This document shows, piece after piece, positions 50,874-57,934 of a DNA stretch of 64,000 nucleotides; within the stretch, counting starts at the first letter, position 1, and every line of letters starts with the position of its first letter. A model generated the notes under the pieces. It saw only the letters and a list, made by a program, of their open reading frames with translations, had not been told where the DNA came from and ran no database searches. This DNA comes from Actinoplanes sp. M2I2 (GTDB lineage: Bacteria; Actinomycetota; Actinomycetes; Mycobacteriales; Micromonosporaceae): NCBI RefSeq assembly GCF_023544445.1, contig NZ_JALPVJ010000026.1, forward strand, positions 1 through 64,000, read 5' to 3'. Both the position numbers and the translations under genes were made by a program.

Positions 50874-51820
50874 CCTGGCTTTCCCCGGAGCGTCTGTGGC
50901 TGCTGCTCGGCGTCGCCGCGCTCGTCGTGGCGTACGTCGTCGCACAGCGCCGCCGCAGCAGGTACGCCGTCCGTTTCACCAACCTCAAGCTGCTCGACCG
51001 GGTGGCCCCGCGCCGCCCGGGCTGGCGGCGGCACCTGCCCGCCTCGCTCTTCCTGGCCATGCTCGGCCTGCTGGTGGTCGGGTTCGCCCAGCCGCAGGAC
51101 GAGGTCCGGGTGCCCCGCGAGCGGGCCACCGTGCTGGTCGCGGTCGACGTTTCCCGGTCGATGCTGGCCACCGACGTCGCCCCCGACCGGCTCAGCGCGG
51201 CCCGGGACGCGGCCCGCGTCTTCGTCGACGACCTGCCCGAGAAGTTCAACGTCGGGCTGGTCGGCTTCGCCGGGCAGGCGTCGGTCTTCGTGCCCCCGGG
51301 CACCGACCGGGCGCAGCTCGACGCCGGCATCGACCGGCTCACCGACGGCTCGGCCGGTCAGGCCGGCACCGCGATCGGCGACGCCATCGCGTCGGCGCTC
51401 ACCCAGATCCGCTCGGTCGACGCGAGCGCCGAGGAGGACGTGCCGCCGGCCCGGGTCATCGTGCTCTCGGACGGCGCCAACACGGCCGGGCAGGACCCGG
51501 CCGAGGCGGCCCGCCTCGCGAGCGAGCTCGGCGTGCCGGTCGACACCATCTCGTTCGGCACCGCGAGCGGCACCATCGGCGACGGGCAGCAGGTGCCGGT
51601 CGACGGCGAGACGCTGCGGTCGGTCGCCGACGCCACCGGTGGGCGCTACTTCGAGGCGGCCAACACCGAGGAGCTGCAGAACGCGTACGCCGACATCGGC
51701 TCGTCCGTGGGCTATCAGACCGAGGTGCGCGACGTGTCGGCCCGCTTCATCGGCATCGGGCTCGGCCTGGCGCTGCTGGCCGCGCTGGCCTCGATGTTCT
51801 GGTTCGCCCGCCTCCCCTAG
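50870..51820 (+). CDS. VWA-domain membrane protein (BatA-like)
   Basis: 316 residues, overlapping DUF58 by ATGA. Membrane helices at about 8-25 and 57-72, a VWA domain with an intact MIDAS motif DVSRS (93-97), LVGFAGQASVFVPPGTDRAQ, VIVLSDGANTAGQDPAEAAR, and a third helix at about 294-312. It resembles BatA/YfbK-type proteins of the MoxR-DUF58-VWA system, with the VWA domain outside the cell. Confidence 0.88.
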   Translation: MTWLSPERLWLLLGVAALVVAYVVAQRRRSRYAVRFTNLKLLDRVAPRRPGWRRHLPASLFLAMLGLLVVGFAQPQDEVRVPRERATVLVAVDVSRSMLATDVAPDRLSAARDAARVFVDDLPEKFNVGLVGFAGQASVFVPPGTDRAQLDAGIDRLTDGSAGQAGTAIGDAIASALTQIRSVDASAEEDVPPARVIVLSDGANTAGQDPAEAARLASELGVPVDTISFGTASGTIGDGQQVPVDGETLRSVADATGGRYFEAANTEELQNAYADIGSSVGYQTEVRDVSARFIGIGLGLALLAALASMFWFARLP

Positions 51821-51875
51821 AACCGCCGCCCCATCCCCGGCCCGTCAGGCGGGCCGTGAACCTGAAGGGAACGCC

Positions 51876-52745
51876 ATGTCCGGACTAGGAACGCCTCGCG
51901 GCCCCCAGTTCCACTCACCCGACTGGGCTGTCGCGCCGGAGCCGGGCTCCACGACCAGCCCGGCGCACGCCGCCGGTCGCGGCCGGCGTCTCCCCGCCGC
52001 CGCCCTCGCGGCTCTCGCCGTCGTCGGCCTGTCGGCCGGCGCCGGCGGGGCGGCCGGGTACGCGGCCGGACGCGACGACGACGCCGCCGGCCCCGAGCCG
52101 GCCACCGCCGCCCCGCCGGCCCAGGGCGCGGTGCCCTCCGATCTGGTCGGCGCGGCCGCCCGGGTGCTCCCCGGTGTCGTGTCGGTGCAGGTGCGCACCG
52201 GCTCGGGCGGCGGCTCGGGCTCCGGGTTCGTCTTCGACGACCGCGGTCACATCGTCACGAACAACCACGTCGTCGCGGCCGGCGGCCGGGGCGGGGCGAT
52301 CACGGTGGTCGGCTCCGACGGCCGCCGCCTCAACGCCGAGGTCGTCGGCACCGACCCGAGCAACGACATCGCCGTGCTGCGCGTGGACGACGGCTCGGCG
52401 CTCGACCGGCTCGCCCTGGCCGACCCGAACGGCACCCGCGTCGGCGAGCCGGTGCTGGCCGTGGGCTCGCCGCTCGGCCTCAGCGGCACGGTGACGGCCG
52501 GCATCGTGAGCGCGCTTGACCGGCCCGTACGCCTGGGTGGGGCCTCCCGTCAGACGGCGGTGCAGACCGACGCCTCCATCAACCCCGGCAATTCGGGTGG
52601 GCCGCTGGTGAACGCCCGGGGCGAGGTGATCGGGGTGAACACGGCCATCGCGACCCTCGAAGGCGGCGGATCGATCGGCATCGGCTTCGCGGTCCCGATC
52701 GAACGGGCCCGTCAGGTCGCCGATTCCCTCATCGCGCGTGGATAG
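51876..52745 (+). CDS. S1C (HtrA/DegP-like) serine protease without PDZ domain
   Basis: 289 residues. Cytoplasmic start, a membrane segment (about 38-64, AAALAALAVVGLSAGAGGAAG) and an outside trypsin-fold domain with His131 (TNNHVV), Asp164 (SNDIAVLRV) and Ser240 (NPGNSGGPL). The protein ends soon after the protease domain and has no PDZ, so it differs from most HtrA proteins of actinobacteria. GAAGGGAACGCC precedes ATG 51876. It is followed 7 bp later by a response regulator. Confidence 0.85.
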   Translation: MSGLGTPRGPQFHSPDWAVAPEPGSTTSPAHAAGRGRRLPAAALAALAVVGLSAGAGGAAGYAAGRDDDAAGPEPATAAPPAQGAVPSDLVGAAARVLPGVVSVQVRTGSGGGSGSGFVFDDRGHIVTNNHVVAAGGRGGAITVVGSDGRRLNAEVVGTDPSNDIAVLRVDDGSALDRLALADPNGTRVGEPVLAVGSPLGLSGTVTAGIVSALDRPVRLGGASRQTAVQTDASINPGNSGGPLVNARGEVIGVNTAIATLEGGGSIGIGFAVPIERARQVADSLIARG

Positions 52746-52752
52746 TCGTAGC

Positions 52753-53433
52753 ATGCGGTTGCTGGTGGTGGAGGACGAAGAGGATCTGGCGGAGGGCCTG
52801 CGCGTGGGGCTCGCCCGCACCGGCTACGCGGTGGACGTCGCCCTGGACGCCGCGCAGGCCTATGACCGGCTGACCGTCAACGAGTACGACCTGATGCTGC
52901 TCGACGTGAACCTGCCCGACGGCAGCGGGTTCGACCTGTGCCGCTCGCTGCGCGCCGGCGAGTTGCCGACGCCCGGCGACGGCGAGCCGCGGGTGCTCAT
53001 GCTCACCGCCCGCGGCGGGCTCGACGACCGGGTGCGCGGCCTCGACGACGGGGCCGACGACTACCTGGTCAAGCCGTTCCACCTGGCCGAGCTCCTGGCC
53101 CGGGTACGCGCGCTGCTGCGGCGCGACATCGGCGGCGGCTCGGCGCAGCTCACCGTGGGCGACATCGTGCTCGACGCCGCCCGGCACACGGTGACCGCCG
53201 CCGACCGGCCGCTGTCGCTCACGCCCAAGGAGTTCGGCGTGCTGGAGTACCTGATGACCCGGCCCGGTCACGTGGTCTCCAGCGAGGAACTGCTCGAGCA
53301 CGTCTGGGACGCCAACGCCGACCCGTTCACCCAGACCGTCCGGGTCACGGTCGGCACCCTGCGGCGCAAACTCGCCGAGGGCTCCATCGAGACCGTGGTC
53401 GGCCGCGGCTACCGGCTGCGGGAGACCCCGTGA
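52753..53433 (+). CDS. OmpR-family response regulator
   Basis: 226 residues from ATG 52753, chosen since MRLLVVEDEEDLAEGLRVGL is the family opening. Receiver with phosphorylation Asp51 and DDYLVKPF; winged-helix domain with LTPKEFGVLEYLMTRPGHVV, VRVTVGTLRRKL and VVGRGYRLR. Overlaps the kinase gene by GTGA. With the kinase it controls genes in response to an envelope signal; the upstream protease is a likely target or partner. Confidence 0.93.
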   Translation: MRLLVVEDEEDLAEGLRVGLARTGYAVDVALDAAQAYDRLTVNEYDLMLLDVNLPDGSGFDLCRSLRAGELPTPGDGEPRVLMLTARGGLDDRVRGLDDGADDYLVKPFHLAELLARVRALLRRDIGGGSAQLTVGDIVLDAARHTVTAADRPLSLTPKEFGVLEYLMTRPGHVVSSEELLEHVWDANADPFTQTVRVTVGTLRRKLAEGSIETVVGRGYRLRETP

Positions 53434-54677
53434 ATCGCCCCGAGGTGTTCCGGTCGATCCGGTTCCGGCTCACAGCCATCTATTCGATGATGCTGTTCGG
53501 GCTGGCCGCCGTGACCCTCGGGGTGATCTATTTCGCGCTCGCCCGCACCACGTCGCCCGAGCCGGTGACCGCGCAGCTGGCCAAGGTCTACGACCAGAAC
53601 CGTCAGTTGCAGGGCTTCTCGAGCGTCGCCGAGATCGGCCAGATCGAGGCGGCGGTCAACTACAACACGCTCACGACCCTCCGGTCGTACACGATGATCG
53701 CGCTGGCCGTCCTGTTCGTGGCCAGCCTGGCCATCGGGTGGGTGCTGTCGGGGCGGGCGCTGCGGCCGGTCGGCGCGATCTCCCGGGCGGCCCGCGAGAT
53801 CCAGGCCACCGACCTGTCCCGGCGCATCCGGCTCGGCGGCCCCCAGGACGAGCTGCGCGACCTGGCCGACACCATCGACTCGATGCTCGACCGGCTGGAC
53901 TCCGCGTTCCAGGCCCAGCGGCAGCTCATCGACGACGCGTCGCACGAGCTGCGCAGCCCGCTGGCGATCATCCGCACCACGCTCGACGCGTCGCTCAACG
54001 CGGCCGAGGCGACCCCCGAGGAGCGGCTGCGGGCCGTGGCGGTGATCGACCGGGCCACCACGCGGATGTCCCGCCTGGTCGAGGATCTGCTCGCCACCGC
54101 CCGCCGCGACGCCGAGACCAGCGCCGACACCGACGTCGACCTGTCGGCGGTGGCCCGCGAGGCCGGCGAGGAGTCGTTCGTGACCGACCGGCCGCTGCGC
54201 CTGGCCTACGAGACCACCCCGGGCCTGGAGCTGATCGGCGACGCCGACGCGCTGCGCCGGGCGGCCGGCAACCTGTTGTCCAACGCGGTGCGGCTGGCCC
54301 CGGCGCCGTCGACCATCACCGTGGCCACCGGCCGGTCCGGCTCATGGCTGTGGCTCGCCGTCGCCGACGAGGGCCCGGGCATCGCCGCCGAGGATCTGAC
54401 CCGCGTCTTCGACCGATTCTGGCGCAAGGCCGGCGGCGAGGCGGCCGACGGCGTACGCCGGGAGCGCCGCACCGGTCTGGGCCTGGCCATCGTCCGGCAG
54501 ATCGTCGAGTCGCACGGCGGCCGCGTCGCCGCGTACTCCACCCCGGGCGACGGCAGCACCTTCGTGTTGTGGCTGCCGGCGGCCGGCCGCACCGACGACG
54601 CCCCGCCTCCCGCCGGGGATCCCCGGCGATTCACGGGATGGACAGCCGACCCGGGGTACGGGCGAGAATCCTCCTGA
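53430..54677 (+). CDS. Sensor histidine kinase
   Basis: 415 residues. Two membrane helices (about 17-35 and 91-108) frame a small outside sensor of about 55 residues, then HAMP (SGRALRPVGAISRAAREIQA), H-box DDASHELRSPL, N-box NLLSNAVRLAPAP and G-boxes DEGPGIAAED, GLGLAIVRQIVESHGGRV. The C-terminus has a Pro/Gly/Asp-rich tail. Pair of the response regulator; GTG start overlaps it. Confidence 0.92.
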   Translation: MNRPEVFRSIRFRLTAIYSMMLFGLAAVTLGVIYFALARTTSPEPVTAQLAKVYDQNRQLQGFSSVAEIGQIEAAVNYNTLTTLRSYTMIALAVLFVASLAIGWVLSGRALRPVGAISRAAREIQATDLSRRIRLGGPQDELRDLADTIDSMLDRLDSAFQAQRQLIDDASHELRSPLAIIRTTLDASLNAAEATPEERLRAVAVIDRATTRMSRLVEDLLATARRDAETSADTDVDLSAVAREAGEESFVTDRPLRLAYETTPGLELIGDADALRRAAGNLLSNAVRLAPAPSTITVATGRSGSWLWLAVADEGPGIAAEDLTRVFDRFWRKAGGEAADGVRRERRTGLGLAIVRQIVESHGGRVAAYSTPGDGSTFVLWLPAAGRTDDAPPPAGDPRRFTGWTADPGYGRESS

Positions 54678-54708
54678 GTTCCCGGACGACCAGGAGGAGA
54701 TCCGTCGC

Positions 54709-55164
54709 ATGATCACAGTGAGCGGGCTGGACGAGCTCAGGACGTTGGCCGGCCGCGACCTCGGGCACAGTTCCTGGCTCGAGGTGACGCAGGACAGGGT
54801 CGACGCGTTCGCCGAGGCCACCGGCGACCACCAGTGGATCCACGTCGACGTGGAGCGCGCGGCGACCGGCCCGTTCGGCGGGACGATCGCCCACGGCTAT
54901 CTGACGCTGTCGCTGGTCATCCCGTTCTTCGGCGAGTTGCTGGACGTGCGGGGCGTCAAGATGGGCGTCAACTACGGCCTCGACAAGGTGCGCTTCGCCA
55001 GCCCGGTCCGGGTCGGTTCGAAGATCCGCCTGGCCGCCGCCCTGGACACCGTCGAGGAGGTGGCCCGGCGTTGCGTCCAGGCGACCTTCGACTTCACGGT
55101 CCAGATCGACGGCCTCGACAAGCCGGCCTGCGTGGCCCGGCCGATCTACCGCTACTACGCCTGA
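54709..55164 (+). CDS. MaoC-like (R)-specific enoyl-CoA hydratase
   Basis: 151 residues, hot-dog fold. The catalytic segment FAEATGDHQWIHVDVERAAT (Asp and His of the MaoC motif) is intact, followed by GPFGGTIAHGYLTLSLVIPF and LDKVRFASPVRVGSKIR. It should hydrate trans-2-enoyl-CoA. GAGGAGATCC precedes ATG 54709. Its 3' end (RPIYRYYA-stop) is duplicated in tandem downstream. Confidence 0.88.
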   Translation: MITVSGLDELRTLAGRDLGHSSWLEVTQDRVDAFAEATGDHQWIHVDVERAATGPFGGTIAHGYLTLSLVIPFFGELLDVRGVKMGVNYGLDKVRFASPVRVGSKIRLAAALDTVEEVARRCVQATFDFTVQIDGLDKPACVARPIYRYYA

Positions 55165-55210
55165 CGGCCGCCGCCCGGCCGATCTGCCGCTACTGCGTCT
55201 GACGGCCGGC
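55135..55210. repeat. 38-bp tandem duplication of the maoC-like 3' end
   Basis: Copy 1 (55135-55172) includes the last nine codons and the TGA; copy 2 (55173-55210) follows directly, with about 34 of 38 positions identical (GCCCGGCCGATCT, CGCTACT and CTGACGGCC shared). The copy ends 13 bp before the stop of the convergent gene. Confidence 0.85.
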
Positions 55211-55223
55211 CCCGGCGGGTGGG

Positions 55224-55934
55224 TCAGCCGACGCGCTCGATGACGGCGCGCCGGATGAGGAACTTGCCGGGCTCGCGCACCTGCTCGAAGGCGGCGTTGT
55301 TGAGCAGGGCACAGCTGCCGGAGGTCGTCTCGACCTTGACGGTGATGCTCTTGTTGTTGTCCAGGTTGGTGACCTTGAGGGTGGTGCCGATCGGGAAGGT
55401 GCCGCTCGAGGCGAAGGGGGCGCCGGCCTCGCCGGAGAGGGTCACGGTCGAGCCCTTGCAGACGACCTCGCCCGTGCCCGCGCCCGCGTTGCCCGCCGGG
55501 GGCTTGGCGGCGGCAGGGGGCTTGCTGGCGGCCGGGGGCTTGCTGGCGGCCGGGGGATTGGCGGCGGCGGGGGGCTTGTTGGCAGCCGGGGGCCTGGCGG
55601 CGGCCGGGGGCTTGGCCGCGCCGGCTTGGGCGCCGGGCACCTCGGCGGCGACGTCGGCGGTGCAGTCCGCCACCGCGCGGCGCTGGTTGATCAGGTCGAC
55701 GACGGCCTGACGGTTGGCGATGCGCGCCGCCGACTGGGCGTCGGGCGCGGCCCGCTGACCGGCGATGAACTGCAGGTTCTGCCGCAGCGCCTGATCGAGC
55801 CCGGCGCAGTTCTCGCCCGCGCTGCTCATGCCGGTGCTGACCGCGAAGGCGCCACCCGCGAGCGCCAGCGCGGACGCTCCCAGCACGACCTTGCGGGTCG
55901 TCGAGGACATCGTGCGCCGCCGGGTCCGATACAT
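55224..55934 (-). CDS. Secreted protein with KPPAA repeats and a DPBB/RlpA-like C-terminus
   Basis: 236 residues. AAGGAGCGACCCC precedes ATG 55934. Signal peptide (VVLGASALALAGGAFAVS), an alpha-helical part (AGLDQALRQNLQFIAGQRAA, with Cys pair CAGLD...DCTAD), a low-complexity linker of KPPAA/N/S units (about 110-155), then a beta domain with FPIGTTLKVTNLDNNKSITV, as in double-psi beta-barrel RlpA-like proteins. The catalytic Asp of RlpA is not evident. Likely cell-wall-associated. Confidence 0.65.
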   Translation of the reverse strand: MYRTRRRTMSSTTRKVVLGASALALAGGAFAVSTGMSSAGENCAGLDQALRQNLQFIAGQRAAPDAQSAARIANRQAVVDLINQRRAVADCTADVAAEVPGAQAGAAKPPAAARPPAANKPPAAANPPAASKPPAASKPPAAAKPPAGNAGAGTGEVVCKGSTVTLSGEAGAPFASSGTFPIGTTLKVTNLDNNKSITVKVETTSGSCALLNNAAFEQVREPGKFLIRRAVIERVG

Positions 55935-56017
55935 GGGGTCGCTCCTTGGTTGTCGGGGGCTGCTCGGTGCAGCATCGACAACTACGACCCCGGCCGTGCG
56001 GGCGGATGACCGGACAA

Positions 56018-56034
56018 CCTTAAAGATCCTTAAA
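56018..56034. promoter_or_regulatory. Direct repeat CCTTAAA-GAT-CCTTAAA
   Basis: A perfect 7-bp direct repeat with 10-bp periodicity, so both copies face the same side of the helix, as OmpR-type regulators prefer. It lies about 85 bp upstream of the DPBB-like gene. TTAA is rare in this DNA. Similar words are at 28970-28986 and 40037-40052. Confidence 0.35.
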
Positions 56035-56155
56035 TCAACGCTCGGCGGTGGATTCGTGATCGCTTCGGGACGGCGGCGGGATCGTGGAGCCGGTGGATCG
56101 ATGATCGCGCCGGGCCGGCCTCGGGGACCCGAGGCCGCGGTCGAGTTCCGTGCAG

Positions 56156-56300
56156 GCCGGGGATGAACACCGCCGAGATCACGATGAAATCGAAGACGTT
56201 CCAGCGTGCTTGAAGAAGTCCTGAGGGCGACGACCGTACGCGAGGACGCGGATCACGATCTCGGTCACGAACACGACCCGGAACCGTTCCCGCCCGTGCA
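56156..56300 (-). pseudogene. Fragment of a voltage-gated ion channel gene
   Basis: On the minus strand RERFRVVFVTEIVIRVLAYG-RRPQDFFKH reads in one frame and WNVFDFIVISAVFIPGLHG in the next, with a base missing at about 56204. Together they make the S2-S3 segment of a bacterial voltage-gated sodium channel (Ion_trans). Nothing of the S4 arginines, the pore or the N-terminus is left. It is a dead remnant just beyond the dedA-like stop. Confidence 0.65.
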
Positions 56301-56346
56301 GGTAGGGCGCCGCCGCGACCGCCGACGGCGCCGGCCGGACGTGGGC

Positions 56347-57165
56347 TCAGCGGCGGTGCGGGTCGTCGCGGACCGCGCGCAGCACCGCCGTGGCGTCCTG
56401 GTCGTAGCCGGGACGGGTGTCGCGGACGGCCCTCAGCATGGTGGTGGCGTCCGGGTCGTGGGCCGGACCGGCGTCGCGGACGACCGGGAGCACCACTGTG
56501 GCGTCTGTGGCGTCCGACTCCACGGCCCGGGCGCGGCCGGGGCGCAGGCGCTGGTAGACGAAGTAACCGATGCCGATCACCACGCCGGCGATGACGACCT
56601 TCTGGAAGATGCCCGCGTAGCCCTCGACACGATGCCAGTTCTCCCCGAGCAGGAAGCCGGCCGTGACGAACAGCGTGTTCCAGATGAGACTGCCGAGCGT
56701 GGTGAGAACGGTGAACTTCCAGAAGCTCATGCGTTCCACCCCGGCGGGCAGCGAGATGAAGCTGCGGAACAGCGGGACCATGCGGCCGAAGAACACCGCC
56801 TTGGTGCCGTGCTTGGCGAACCACTCCTCGCAGCGGTCGAAGTCCTGCACCTTGACCAGCGGGACCAGGGCGACCAGGCGGCGGGTGCGCTCGCGGCCCA
56901 GCAGGGCGCCGGCCCAGTAGACGATGATCGCGCCCAGCACCGAGCCCAGGGTGGTCCAGAACAGGGCCTCGGGCAGGCTGAACACGCCCCGGCTGGCCGA
57001 GAAGCCGGCCAGCGGCAGCACCAGCTCGCTCGGGATGGGCGGGAAGAGGTTGTCGAGGCCGACGATCAGCGCCGCGCCCACACCGCCCAGCGACTCCATG
57101 AGGCCGACGGCCCACCCGGTCAGCCCGCCCGAGGTCTCGGGGGCGGTTTCGGCGAGCACGGTCAC
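56347..57165 (-). CDS. DedA-family membrane protein
   Basis: 272 residues. The SNARE-associated/DedA pattern is present: LFPPIPSELVLPLAGFSASR, LGSVLGAIIVYWAGALLGRE, FFGRMVPLFRSFISLPAGVE and LGSLIWNTLFVTAGFLLGEN (helix with the family Arg/Pro). DedA proteins are linked to lipid carrier recycling and membrane-potential-related transport. The C-terminal tail is three 18-residue repeats (221-238, 239-256, 257-272) of the form DATxxLRAVRD, encoded by a 54-bp tandem repeat. Confidence 0.88.
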   Translation of the reverse strand: MTVLAETAPETSGGLTGWAVGLMESLGGVGAALIVGLDNLFPPIPSELVLPLAGFSASRGVFSLPEALFWTTLGSVLGAIIVYWAGALLGRERTRRLVALVPLVKVQDFDRCEEWFAKHGTKAVFFGRMVPLFRSFISLPAGVERMSFWKFTVLTTLGSLIWNTLFVTAGFLLGENWHRVEGYAGIFQKVVIAGVVIGIGYFVYQRLRPGRARAVESDATDATVVLPVVRDAGPAHDPDATTMLRAVRDTRPGYDQDATAVLRAVRDDPHRR

Positions 57166-57270
57166 GAAAGCTCCTCACGCTGATTCGACGGCATGACCCA
57201 GAGCAGTATCGAGGGGCTCCCTGAGAATTTCCTGCCAGCCCGGCAATGATCGGCTTCGAGGCGTCGGGCC

Positions 57271-57357
57271 ATCCCTAGCCCCCACCCTCCTCGGGGCGTG
57301 GTGGGAGGAACTTACGCCTTGTCAAGCGCGGCGAGCCGAGTTGTCCACAGGCGGCGC
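57271..57357 (+). repeat. Dispersed intergenic element, copy B, with DnaA box
   Basis: Second copy of the element at 48770-48857. It has CCCCCACCC...GGGTGGGA-type inverted words, ACTTACGC, TGTCAAGCG and AGTTGTCCACAGGCGGCGC in order, with a perfect DnaA box TTGTCCACA at 57341-57349. It sits in the 305-bp gap 57166-57470 upstream of the dedA-like gene. Confidence 0.7.
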
Positions 57358-57393
57358 GGGTCACGAATCGCGAACTGGTCACAAACCGCCAAC

Positions 57394-57460
57394 GGGGTCT
57401 GGGGGCGCCGGGGGGGTCTGTGGGCGCCGGCGGGTCTGGGGGCGCGGCGGGTCTGGGGGG
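57394..57460. repeat. G-rich repeat (GGGTCTGGGGGCGCCG), four copies of about 18 bp
   Basis: GTCTGG-type units begin at 57397, 57416, 57434 and 57451. Runs of 3-7 G on the plus strand give G-quadruplex potential. It lies just beyond the stop of the minus-strand 2H phosphoesterase gene. A GGTCAC...TCGCGAACTG motif from that gene's 3' end also recurs upstream at about 57360 and 57470. Confidence 0.7.
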
Positions 57461-57470
57461 TGCGAACGGG

Positions 57471-57932
57471 TCACAGGTCGCGAACTGTGCGGGTCTCGGT
57501 GTCGTAGGAGCGCGCCGCCACGAACGAGCCCGCCACCGGCGGCACCCCGCCCAGCAGCTCGAGCACCGCCGCCTGCGACTCCGCCGGCACGCGCAACGCC
57601 AAGCTCACGTGCGGCGCGAACTCGGCCGGCGGCGGCCACCCGCCCACCGACGACCACACGGCCGACTGCAGCGCGCGCAACGACGCCGACGGCTCGACCG
57701 CCCACACCAGCGCCCGTCCGAGCAGGCGCACCCCGCCGAATGTGAACGCCATCGGCAGCCCCAGCGGAGGCAGCCCCACCACCGACTCCGCGGTCACCAC
57801 CGTGAGGTGCGGCCGGTTCGTCGGGTGCCGGTGCGTCGCCAGGCTGGGCAGGCCCGCGGCGGCCAATCGGTCCCAGAGCGCCCGTACGCGCGACGACAGC
57901 TCCTCGGCAGGCAGCAGCTCGACGGTGTGCAC
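57471..57932 (-). CDS. 2H phosphoesterase (2'-5' RNA ligase-like) protein
   Basis: About 153 residues from GTG 57932, only 2 bp beyond the stop of the radical SAM gene. Two HxT/S motifs, HLTVV (in HPTNRPHLTVV) and HVSLAL (in FAPHVSLAL), define the 2H phosphoesterase fold. Members open cyclic phosphodiesters or cut 2'-5' linked RNA. It is shorter than LigT (about 180). The close coupling to the next gene suggests a common role. Confidence 0.75.
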   Translation of the reverse strand: MHTVELLPAEELSSRVRALWDRLAAAGLPSLATHRHPTNRPHLTVVTAESVVGLPPLGLPMAFTFGGVRLLGRALVWAVEPSASLRALQSAVWSSVGGWPPPAEFAPHVSLALRVPAESQAAVLELLGGVPPVAGSFVAARSYDTETRTVRDL

Positions 57933-57934
57933 GG

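Noticed and set aside
48843..57349. DnaA boxes as a replication origin
   Set aside because: Only one box per site, no dnaA/dnaN/gyrB neighbours and no AT-rich unwinding region.
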